Assembly: GCF_030253575.1 (NCBI RefSeq)
Contig: NC_080567.1
Span: 17,239,001-17,303,000 of the forward strand
Direction: 5' to 3'
Origin: Rhododendron vialii
Taxonomy: Eukaryota > Streptophyta > Magnoliopsida > Ericales > Ericaceae
DNA: 64,000 nucleotides
A program made the translations under genes and the position numbers. The number at the start of each line of letters is the position of its first letter. Within the stretch, counting starts at the first letter, position 1. Shown here piece after piece: positions 46,055-55,805 of this stretch. Under the pieces are notes generated by a model, which had not been told where the DNA came from, did not search any database, and worked only from the letters and a program-made list of their open reading frames with translations.

Positions 46055-46254
46055 CTTTCAAAGAAGTAGGCAAGAGGAGCGAGAATTGAAAGGGCAAGGA
46101 CGTCGCGGTAGACGCAGAAGACGGATTGGCTTACACCAACATTGAGAGCTACTTTCGTGATCACATGGTAACCTCCGCAGGATACCTGTACCACTGCCAT
46201 TGCTGCGTGCGCTTTCCATGTTTCTCCTCGAACAACAACCTCGGTCGCCGCCAT
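46055..46254 (-). CDS. Second WAT1 first exon (1b), candidate alternative first exon
   Basis: An intact copy of exon 1 only: 66 codons plus two bases, starting at the ATG at 46254 and ending at a GT donor (GAAAG then GTCTCT) in the same phase as exon 1 of the complete gene. It reads [39 protein letters not shown] and [20 protein letters not shown]. No stops or shifts. No exon 2-7 copies lie between it and the complete gene 3.6 kb downstream, so its donor could join exon 2 at 41709 across a 4.3-kb intron, giving [12 protein letters not shown] at the junction. It may instead be a remnant of partial tandem duplication. A CT tract precedes the start codon. Confidence 0.65.
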
Positions 46255-46497
46255 CACCCCCTCCTCTCTCTCTCTCTCTCTAGAGGCCGGTGTAGTGAAA
46301 CTGAAAACCTTGTAACTATAAGCTGGGAATTGATGGGTGGTGTTGAAACGGTTGATGAAATGAATTGGTTGGTGCGTCAGGCCGCTTTTATCCTTCGTTG
46401 CAAGCCAACGAATCCGTAATATACTGGAGTATAATGTTTGTTTGGCAAAGGAACTTCCCCAGTAGGGACTGTTTGGATGGAGCTCTTTGTCGGCGAA

Positions 46498-46680
46498 TTT
46501 TTTTTTGGTAATGTCATGGGCTTGCACATACCTCGGACTGATCTTCACACACCTCCCGCAGCCGCTTCACATGCTTATGTGTGAAGGTGAGGTGGCCAAC
46601 AAGAGGAATCGAACCTAAAATCGTTGGAGGAAGTAAACCTCTAACTCCCATGCCAACACAATCAGGCCAACCCCTTGGGA
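46498..46680 (-). mobile_element. tRNA-derived SINE upstream of exon 1b
   Basis: On the minus strand it begins CCAAGGGGTTGGCCTGATTG (A-box-like), has the B-box GGTTCGATTCC, a body ending GTGTGTGAAGATCAG, and a short A tail that appears as the T-run at about 46498-46506. Approximate direct repeats TCGGCGAATTTT and TCGTCAAATTTT flank it. It resembles the Au-type SINE organisation. It breaks the homology between the two duplicated first-exon units. Confidence 0.75.
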
Positions 46681-46692
46681 TCGTCAAATTTT

Positions 46693-47644
46693 AATGCATT
46701 TTTAATCGAAAAGCAGTGTAACAGGCCCAGATGTTCGAACACAAATCCATGGACATGGTAAGAAACATTTAATACACGTGAATTTGACCCTATGAACATG
46801 ATACTTGCACATATCAAACGGCTCGAAACATATTTGTATGCGGACATCTATGCATGTTTAAGCATTTTCCTTATTTGAGTCCTACATCAACATACACACA
46901 AGGTTAGGGGATTATTTCAGTTATTATAACTCTTCTCTGCAATTTTCTCATCGCTTGGTATTTGGCTAAGCTTCCAGAGAAAGAGAGAGAGAGATGCTTC
47001 CTTACCAATTGTCCTTAAATTGCAGCAGCAATACCAGCAAACTAATCCCAAAAGAAGACTTGGGGTTCCTGTGGTGCAGCGGTGCATTGTAGAGGTGTAG
47101 TGCATAATTTGAGTTGTCCATTTTGGCTATAATGATCCAAATTTCAATTCAACAATGGACTACTAGATCTGCAAGAGACGAGATCAAATCTGGACCATTG
47201 ATTGCCGAATGAACGGTAAGGTTAACTATTTTTCATTTTCATATTGAACCCTTGAAGTGCACATCTATACTACACGGTCCCCGGTTCAAAGAACAAGGTT
47301 GTCAAATAAGTATATAGTTTGTTTTTATGTTATTAATCGTATCGAGATACATATCGCATATACTACAATATGTTAACACAGTTTAATATAAAAATGAAAA
47401 ATAATTATACCTTACAAACCAAATATCTATTGCATGATGAAAAAAAAGTTTTAGGATGCAAAATTCCAAGTCTCCCTAATAAGGTGTTTTTAAAACAACA
47501 TGTTGGACTGTTAAAGGCTTTTTGGTGCCTTAGTCAAGGGAATAAAAGAAGATCACTTATCTGATTTATGCAATACAGGATCGATAATGATAAGTTTTTC
47601 TATTAGAGTACCAGTGGATTGAAGTTAAGTTTTTTTTTTTTATC
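46693..47644. other. No gene seen
   Basis: Upstream flank of exon 1b beyond the SINE. A short GA tract lies at 46981-46994. The frame 47370-47564 is not recognisable. Confidence 0.4.
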
Positions 47645-48727
47645 ATACACTCAACATCTTAATCAGAATGTAACCTTCACTGCGAGTTTAGAGCGTCCTA
47701 GAGAGAGAAAAAGAAAGAGCCAGATCTGATCGGGGGAGGGGCCGCCGCCTCTTCCTCCCCCCCCCCCCCCCCCCCCCCCCCCCCGCCTTCCCTCCTCTCT
47801 CTCCACCTCTCAGTTTCTCCCATTTTTCGTTTCTCCCCGCTTCCCCTTCCCGTTCTTTTACCTTTCGTTTTCTGGCCAGTGGTTCGGCCCTCATGACAGG
47901 TTTCCGTCCCTGTTGTTCGGCAATGCTAGTTCAGACCGGAGTTGGAAGGCGGTGAGTGGTGGTCCGGCAAGCGGCGAACGTTGATGTGGTAATAAGGTGA
48001 GATTTGGAGTTAGGGTTTTGCTTCTCTCTTTTACCAGCCGTTTGGCCTGGTTTCTACCGGCCGGTCTCCCCGGCCGGTTTGTACTGGTCTAGGCTTCTAG
48101 ATCCAGTGGGTGTTGGTGGTGGGCAAATAAATTTAGGTAAGGGTTTGGTGTTGGCCAAAGTTTTCAATTGTTGTTCTGCCTTTTTGCGTGTCTGGGTTGT
48201 GCCGGCGGTTTTGGTGCGCGATTGGGTTGTAGTTGAAGATTTTGGTGTTCGGGTGTGGTGTCTGGTGCTCCGCCGCGGTTACGTGAGCCTGTCGTGCTGC
48301 CGACAATCGCGTACCGGAGCTTGAAGTGTCAGCAAGGCTCGCACCGGTGTGGTCCTACCCGTGTCAATGAGGTCGTCGACGGTGGTGGTTTGCCAGTGTT
48401 GTTGTGCTTTTCGGATGCAGATGTGCCGGCGTTTTTAGCTCTTTCTGGACATCGTCCCCAATCAGATTGTATCTTGAGCGTAGCTTGGGGATTGGACTGT
48501 TGTCCCTTGGGACTTCTACGATCACTTTCGACGACTGGCTCCTAGTCCGGCAACTGAGTTGCAGGCCTGCTCCGGCAGGGGTGTCAAGAGTAGTGGTGTC
48601 TTATTGGCATGTACTCGCGTCTAGCTTGTGTTAGTTTTGGTTCAATCCTGTATTTTGTAATGTAATCTGTATTGTCTTCGGGCTTCTCCATTGTATAATG
48701 GATTGACGCTTTCAAAAAAAAAAAAAA
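47645..48727 (+). mobile_element. GC-rich retroposed element with poly-A tail
   Basis: A block of about 1.1 kb with clearly higher GC than its surroundings ends TTGTATAATGGATTGACGCT, then TTC and a 14-base A-run. The sequences AGTTAAG followed by a T-run (about 47626) and AGTTAAT followed by a T-run (48728) look like a target duplication. The ending resembles plant LINE 3' tails. The overlapping frames 48004-48324 and 48255-48545 have no recognised domain. It may be a non-autonomous LINE relative or a retrocopy of an unknown transcript. Confidence 0.6.
47757..47784. repeat. Poly-C tract, 28 bp
   Basis: Twenty-eight consecutive C residues near the 5' end of the GC-rich retroposed block. Such a tract is prone to assembly length error and could form quadruplex or i-motif structures. 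Confidence 0.9.
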
Positions 48728-48881
48728 GTTAATTTTTTTTCAAGTGGTCTGAATATTGCCATAATTAGATCCAATTACTTAAAACACATGTGCAATTTCA
48801 TTTCTCTCTTACAATAAGGTTGGACTTTTTTTTGTATTTATAAGTAATCGTATAATATGTACTGAATTGAGATATGCCTAG

Positions 48882-49517
48882 TAGGGATGGCAATCTCAGT
48901 CGATCCGTTCGAACCCACCCTGTTCCCCGCCCCGAAAATCCTCGAACTTCGGGGATTCGTTTAGGGATTGGGTAAGGTATGGGGAATTTTTTTTTAAAAA
49001 TTCGGGGATCGGGTAGGAGACGGGGATAGGTCTGTCCCCGCCCCGAACCCTACCCGTCCCCGTTCCCCGTTCGTTACCCGCCCCACCCCGTTCCCGAAAT
49101 ATATATATTTATAAATAAAAAGTGATAAATATGACCGTTCCTGATACCTTACTTTATTTTATTTTGTTGGCTTTTCTAATTCTGTTTGTGGAGCTTTGTT
49201 GGCTCCTAACTTCCTGGCCAACCGACAACCGTTACTAGTACTGTTTCCTCAACCCTTTTCCCTGAAAAAAAAATACAAAACAATCCAAGTCCTTTCGGCT
49301 TTCACATGCTAGTATATGCTGTTAGGTGCTGAAATTGTGAAATACAGGTGCCCGAATTCCAAATCCCCGAATTCCACATTTTGGATCCCCGTTCCCCGTT
49401 TGGGTCGGGGATGGAGGAAAAAAACAAATTCCCATTGGGGATCGGGTCGGGGATGGAGATGGGGTAGGGGGTGGAGGTAGTACCCCCGTCCCCAACCCGT
49501 TCCCATTGCCATCCCTA
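48882..49517. mobile_element. Non-autonomous hAT element with perfect TIR and TSD
   Basis: The perfect 13-bp terminal repeats TAGGGATGGCAAT and ATTGCCATCCCTA are flanked by the perfect 8-bp duplication ATGCCTAG (48874-48881 and 49518-49525). Length 636 bp. Subterminal zones are dense in CCCCGTTCCCCG-type motifs on both arms, probably transposase-binding repeats. The centre is AT-rich. No transposase. Confidence 0.95.
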
Positions 49518-49525
49518 ATGCCTAG

Positions 49526-49960
49526 TAGGATACGTCATCGAATTTAATTTGGAATTCCTATAAAAAGGATATGACAAGCATAGTTTCTCGAAGGAGACGA
49601 TACGAATATATTTTTGGCTCTATGCGCGAGTAGACTCTCAATAGAATCCTGGAAAGGAAAGTCACTTCAAGAATCCGAGGGGCATTTGTTGGAAGAGGAT
49701 GGCGGGGTTCCCACATCAAACCAAATAATCACGTATCTGTTGAGATTTAAGTGTAACCATTCTTCGATTTGGTAATCTATATTTTGGTAACAGATTTTGA
49801 GGTAATCCGTTGCTTATTTTCCAGCAATTGTTCCGACAATATCCACTTAATGTGCGCTTCTGCGACTGCCTCGAGCGACAACACTAAGGAGCAGCTCAAA
49901 CAATGTCGTTGTGCGGAGATGCGATTAAGCTGGGCCAAAGAAAGACGTGACTTCCTAATT
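49526..49960. other. No gene; lead-in to COG6 relic
   Basis: No recognisable coding or element ends. The frame 49769-49972 is not assigned. Confidence 0.4.
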
Positions 49961-50021
49961 TTAAATTCCTAAAGCGGTCCTTAATGATCAGGCGATGCCT
50001 AACCAAGGACTTAGGATCAGG

Positions 50022-50026
<5 letters not shown>
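49961..50026 (-). pseudogene. Relic of the COG6 3' end
   Basis: About 66 bp match the last codons and stop of COG6 (55806-55872). Both start TTAAATTCCTAAA on the plus strand and share GGTCCTTA, TGATC, GATGCCTA and CCAAGGACTT. On the minus strand the relic still reads YPDPKSLVRH, against [10 protein letters not shown] in the gene. Identity is about 80 percent by eye. The match stops abruptly in a (CT)n tract, so one edge of a duplication lies there. Confidence 0.82.

Positions 50027-50062
<36 letters not shown>
50025..50062. repeat. (CT)n microsatellite at duplication edge
   Basis: Thirty-eight bp of CT directly abut the COG6 relic on one side and sequence homologous to the 45.95-46.0 kb region on the other. 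Confidence 0.85.
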
Positions 50063-50063
<1 letters not shown>

Positions 50064-50219
50064 GTTAGTACCTCTCCTAAAACTAGCGCACATCCTTAAA
50101 AACAGAAGGCAAATTGAGAGTACGTCATCCATCAATTATCGATAAAAAAAAAAAGCAATTAAGTAAACAAATTCGAAATGAAACAAAATCTGTAAAAACA
50201 CCCAGAGAGAGGTACTGAC

Positions 50220-50443
50220 CTTTCGCAGAAATAGGCAAGAGGAGCGAGAATTGAAAAGGCAAGAACGTCGCGGAAAACGCAAAAGACGAACTGGTTTACG
50301 CCAACGTTGAGAGCTACTTTTGTAATCACGTGGTATCCTCCGTTGAACACTTGTACGAGTGCCATCGCCGTATGTGCTTTCCATATTTCTCCTCCTCGGA
50401 CTCCTCCTCCTCCACCTCCGACAAATTCTGTCGCTGCCGCCAT
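50220..50443 (-). CDS. Third WAT1 first exon (1c), candidate alternative first exon
   Basis: An intact copy of exon 1 only: 74 codons plus two bases, from the ATG at 50443 to a consensus donor (GAAAG then GTCAGT), same phase as the other two. It has a Gly-rich N-terminus ([18 protein letters not shown]), then [39 protein letters not shown] and PLAYFCE. No stop or shift. Its flanks align with exon 1b: on the left with about 45953-46020, on the right through GAAACGGTTGATGAAATGAA and the GCAAGCCAACAAAC segment. It could splice to exon 2 at 41709 over an 8.5-kb intron, or be a partial duplicate without downstream exons. Confidence 0.65.
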
Positions 50444-50633
50444 CACGGTGGCTCCACAGCCCTCCCTCCCTCTCCCCTCTCTTCTCTCTCTAGAGGAATA
50501 GTAGAAGCTAGTTATAACTATAGGCTAGAATAAATGAGTGGTGATGAAACGGTTGATGAAATGAAGTGGTTGGTCCGTTAGGCAGCTTTTATATATCCTT
50601 CATTCGCAAGCCAACAAACCCATCATACGAGAG

Positions 50634-50850
50634 ATTTTTCAGTGCCGAGCGAATATCCCATATGGTTTTCGTTCAGCGCATCTGAACCGTCTGATACACT
50701 TTTGGACTGTTCAGATTGAAACTCTCTCCCTCCTCTCACCCCAACACTTTCTCTCTCCTTTTCTCTTTCCAAATCTAAGCCGTTCAAAAATAAAATGGAC
50801 GGCTCGGATGCGTGAGCTGGCACCACGTGATATCTGCTCGACACTGAAAT
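50634..50850. mobile_element. Foldback MITE upstream of exon 1c
   Basis: The arms starting TTTTTCAGTGCCGAGCGAAT and ending ATCTGCTCGACACTGAAATT are inverted, continuing inward through GCATCTGAACCGTC and GACGGCTCGGATGC. It is absent at the matching place next to exon 1b, so it arrived after that duplication. Confidence 0.7.
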
Positions 50851-51316
50851 TTTTTTCCCATTATACAGTGCTTTTCGTTTGGCCAAACAACTTCCAGGGT
50901 AGGGACTGTTTGGATGGAGGAGAGAAACCGTGAATAACTTATTGACGACTCCGCGCATTTTCAGCCGTCCATTTCGACAATCTCAAAACACATTTGAACG
51001 CTTGCAGCGTCGTAAATTATTTTCACGGCTCTGAAAAAAAGTTTTTCTCATGGATGGAGCTCTTTGTCATGTTGTTTTCAGAAGATGCATGGGACCCAAG
51101 CAAATGACAAGTCGCCCAATTTTGTGTTTTTTCCCCTACCAAATACTACTACTTATAATTGACTGTCAAACCTCCCTCTCAGCACATCTCAACCCCATAT
51201 TCTAGCCATTGGCATCCTATGTAGAACATTCTATATTGTCGTAATCGCTTAAATTTATTGATGCCATTGCCAGTTGTAGTTTTTAAGAGAAAATTATATG
51301 TACATGTATGTGTATA

Positions 51317-51500
51317 TCTCTATTATAAAACAGAAGAGTGTGGGGACAAGTTGTTAGAACGGCTTAGATTCATTTGATCCAAAGGCTGTAATGCATCCTC
51401 CCACTTCCCGATTAAGTGCCCATGATTTTCACTTAAATCACACAACTGTCATTCCCTTTTGACCGGAATGCTTAGTGCCGTAGGCACGGGCTAACACTAG
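51317..51500 (+). mobile_element. Short non-autonomous Helitron
   Basis: The 5' end TCTCTATTATAAAACAGA follows A at 51316. The 3' end has the hairpin GTGCC-GTA-GGCAC (51475-51487), then GGGCTAACA and CTAG (51497-51500), before T at 51501. This is the canonical Helitron pattern (5'-TC, subterminal hairpin, CTRR, A/T insertion). Length 184 bp. Confidence 0.88.
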
Positions 51501-51504
51501 TACA

Positions 51505-51736
51505 TCTATATAATAAAACAGAGCTGTGTTTGAATTCAATAGACAACCAACGCTCTAGATTTATCCCCTCTTTCTGCATAAATCTCTGCCCTCCATTCTA
51601 TATTCTTTTTTTAGTCTTAAATGTTTCCCTGATATAGAATTAGATGAATCAGTAATGAGGTATGATTTTGATTTAATTTTATTTCCTTTTCCAAAACCTA
51701 ATTTTGTTCCCTTCTCCTTTTGGTTCAAAATTTGAA

Positions 51737-51780
<44 letters not shown>

Positions 51781-54700
51781 AACCGTGGTTCAAAAATTGA
51801 GAGGTCCTTTACCTCTTCAGTTAGGGTTTTTTGTTCACATTTTTGCAACATGAATATGAGTTCATCCAACAACGTCAATGGCAACAAAGTTCTATTCTTC
51901 CGGTGCTCCCGTTTGGGTCTTTCTGTTCAGGTCTTTTTTTTTAATCGCATCAAAACTCGATTACGTAGGGATTATTTCTAAATTAATTTATGATGTTTGA
52001 GTTTTTTTTGCAGCAGGTTTACCTAACAAGTTTATAGGAAAATTGAGGTACACTTAAAGTTTTTGTTTACATTTATCCATTCGCGTGCTTATGAATTTTT
52101 ACTATATTGAAGGTAGACGATTAGTTTGGTGAGATTTTTTATTTCTTCTAAATCTGCTTTTTTATTTTTTGAATGTAGACAAAAAAAAAAAACACATCTT
52201 TGATAAAAAGACGTGATCGCTATGTGTGATACAAAGCCTTGGTGAAGAACTCATACTGGCTGTCTAAACATTTAAGTTCTTGATTATGTAGCAATAGCTC
52301 TATTTCCTTTCTAATTTTATCTTTCGCAATTTTAATTGGAGTATAGCCAGTGGTCTTCTTCCGTAATTTTATCTTTGTTAAGATTAAACTTAACAAAGGG
52401 TTTGTTTGTTTGGTTATTTTATTGGAGACTTGATAAGTGTACTCGCATGTGATTTTTAATATAAAAGGCATCTTTGATGAATTTCTCATAATAAGAGTGT
52501 TTTGCAAAACTTAGTGATGTTCAAAAAAGGGAGGGGAGGCTGATCTAATGAATATGGTTTTTTCCCTCTGTGGTAATTCCAATCAGCTACTTTCTTCCTT
52601 CTTCTTTTTCAAAACAGAAATGAGAGAGAGTAAAGGGTTTACAGGGTCCGGCAAGGTCACAGGATCGGAGGTGGAATGGATGTGTATCCCAATTTTTACC
52701 AACCAAACAGGTAATTCAAGTAGACTAATAATTAATTTCGGGGTGGGGGCTAAAAGTATATGGAATTTGCTGTGATATCTGTGCTAAAAATGAAACCTCT
52801 TTTTTTTGTGGGCATAAAAAAGTGTTCGTTAAAATCATGGAAAAAAGTAGCCAGACTGGGTACTGAAAAGGGCAAGTCAAACATCTAAAATCGGACTATG
52901 ATTGGAACGAAGCCTCTCAAATCCAAATTAGAAATCGGATGATTCATCTTTAAAGTAGGATATTTAGAGCAACAAGATCTATTTGTGCCTTAAAAATGTG
53001 TGAAATTATGCCGAATATTCAATGAAAGCATTAGACAACTATCAGTGGGCAATTAGGTGAGAATCAATTTGAAATTTCTGAAGTCAAACAAACAACGTGT
53101 TTTTGTTCTAAATACATATTACCTCTCTAGGTGCAATCCCACTTTATTTTTTGATTTATGTTTGTGAACTCTCACTGTGATGAATCACTAAATTTATGTT
53201 TGTTTTGGTATACAAGGTTCTAAAAAGAACGGAGTTGAAGTAAAGCTACAACTGAATGCTTTGTGTCTCCTGGAACCTCTCATTGGGAATGAGAGATGAA
53301 AAGAATTTTCATATGCCAATATTTCTTATCATTTTATTCTGCTTCCTCTAATACTTCTTTCGTTTGGTAAGTTGTGGGGTGGACATTGTTGAATATAAGT
53401 TATATACTAAATGAACTTAGAAATAAGACATCTTTGGTTTCACTGGTTTTGTAAAATGTACTCCTTAGTATTTTTAAAAAACCTGCTGGTTCCCCACCCC
53501 CAAAACCCACGCCCCCCCTCCCCCCTCTCTCTCTTTTTTGAAAATGAAGAGTTGGCCTTCGGAAAAGCATCCACAAATCCTCCGTAGGGTTTTATCCCCT
53601 TCAAACCACGTTTAGGAACTGCCTATTGCAACTCCAAGAGATCTCCAATTGTAACTCCAATTTTTTCATTAGCATTTGTCTTCAACAACCATTACCAGTG
53701 AAACCCAATCCAGATGTATATACCGAAAACTTATCTTTAAACAAGGTATGTGAGATATTTTTATGTTTATGTTATGTAATCACTATTATAGTGCACTGCA
53801 TTTTATTGATATAGTTTCGTTTTGTCGCCAACTAATTAAACATTATGTTTTTTCATAGCAAGGCCCTCTATAATGGGTGCCATATGAAAGGCCATGAATT
53901 AATTAGTGTACTGCAGTAGGAGGGATATTTTATTGATCATGGCTTTGGTGAAATAAACAGATTTGGCAACTAACTTTAGAGGATTTGTCAGAGAAATGCT
54001 TCCTAATGTAGGTATTGAGACGACTCAGTTTGAAATCATAGTTCGTATTAATTCGAAATTTAATTTTGTTTTGTGCCCACATCTTGCTTAGGATTTTGGA
54101 ACTCTTTTAAATACAAAGTGATTGGAGTGTACATTAAGACTGAATTGTTTTGGTCTTGAGATTCTATATTTCCTTACATGGCTTTCAGCATTAATTTTGT
54201 AGTTTGACCGAAGACTCCATTGTATTACGGTAAGTTAATTAGGTAGAGATGTTCCTTATTATATTACATTTACATTCAGTCATGACTTCGAAGTTTTAAT
54301 ATCATACATGAATTTATTTTACAAATGGTTTTTTTTGGTGTAAGAGAAATCATATGGCTGAGGTTTTGGTGGTCTAATAAGGATTAGCTTTTGGTGGTAT
54401 GATACCGTTTAGAACCTTTTTGTTTTGAATTTGCTTGCCTTCATATTTTATACATTTAGTTGGAATATAATGACCAAAATGCTTTGCCAGCTGTGTTTTC
54501 CATTGCCACGCCATAGTACGCCAAAAGTGCCAAAACACCTTTTCATAGGCATTTATGTACATACTGGCTCAAATTTGCTTGGCTTAGCTTAATCTATGAA
54601 GTGACGAGTTGTGGATGGAGTGAAACTCATTGCTTGAAACTAATACTATGGTAAACATAATTTTTTTGTCTCATTAGATTCATTACCAACATGATCTCTA

Positions 54701-55489
54701 TTCCAGTTTCTTATGGGAATTCCAATTCTAATTGAAGATTGTGTCTTTGTTGCTTTTTTGATGTTGCGTCAAATTAATATGCGGTAGGACAAATAAAATA
54801 TTTATTTTGATAATATTCTTAGTTTTGTTAATTTCTTTTTATTAGGTTATGAAGCAGGGGTTGGTGTTGTAGATGGGAGAAACTGCATGAGAGAGCTATG
54901 GAGGTGGGCAGGTGCATAAGGATCACATGCAATGGGTTTCAGTTTTCATGCAGAAATATTGTAAGATGTGAGGTCCTCCTGCTATTACTAGAGGGAGATG
55001 AGAATAGAGGATTTGATTATGGTAAGAAGTGGAAAGAGATACGAATGGGTTGAAGTGGCTTAAAACGGGTGAGAATCTAAAGGAGGATTCGAATGTAAGT
55101 CATGATAAATTGGGGTTTGAAATTTATTACGGTTGATTGTGTTTTAATAGGTTAGAGGACGAAGATGGGTCTCTCACTGGTGTTGTGTCTGGTTTTGTAA
55201 TTGCTATTGTATACGATTTGTTGAATGTGCAATCACATTACGTTTAAGCTAAGATGACATTGCTTGTAGTTAATTTCACTTCAAGTGTGAGTGTGACTGA
55301 CTCTCGATGGAGCTGTTGAATTTTAGATTAGTCGAAGCGGTCCCCACTAATTAAAAATCGATTTGTGTTGGGGTCAAGTTATAAGGGTGTGTGTCCATAG
55401 GCACGATTTTGCTGAAGAGTAACGACACTAAAAGCCAATTCCCATGCCGCATTCTTTCAGCCGTGCCTTCAGGCACGGGCATGTGCTAG
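51505..55489 (+). mobile_element. Non-autonomous Helitron, about 4 kb
   Basis: The 5' end TCTATATAATAAAACAGAG follows A at 51504. The 3' end has the hairpin CCGTGCC-TTCA-GGCACGG (55461-55478), then GCATGTG and CTAG (55486-55489), before T at 55490. It shares terminal motifs with the 184-bp Helitron four bases to its left. No Rep, helicase or RPA motif is present. A possible captured first exon starts at 51850 (MNMSSSNNVNGNKVLFF, donor at about 51931), but it is not identified. The interior is AT-rich and intron-like. A (CT)n tract lies at 51740-51779. Confidence 0.88.
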
Positions 55490-55498
55490 TACATATAC

Positions 55499-55500
<2 letters not shown>

Positions 55501-55542
<42 letters not shown>
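55501..55542. repeat. (GA)n microsatellite
   Basis: Forty-two bp of GA lie between the Helitron 3' end and the COG6 stop codon, in the presumed 3' flank or 3' UTR of COG6. Confidence 0.85.
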
Positions 55543-55544
<2 letters not shown>

Positions 55545-55805
55545 TCTCGGCATCATTGACATGTTCTTCAATTGCATAAGCAAGCCCACCAAACCAGTCC
55601 CCAAAGAACAATAGCAAATGGGAAAATCTGTTCCAAGAACTATAAACAACAAAACGTGAAAAAGAAAATTTTCTTGGCAGGGTACAACAAAAATATTACA
55701 ATGAGTCAAGAGAGAACAGATAGAACCTTTTTTTTTTTTTGTCTCTCTGTAGAATCTATGTTTTAAATCCTGAGTAATAAGGAAAAATTTGTCGACAATA
55801 GCATC

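Noticed and set aside
47688-47894. 68-codon Gly/Arg-rich minus-strand frame
   Set aside because: It is a translation of the 28-bp C-run and flanking pyrimidine tracts.
51317-55489. One single Helitron covering the whole interval
   Set aside because: A complete 3' terminus (hairpin plus CTAG) occurs at 51475-51500 and a new 5' end follows four bases later, so two elements fit better.
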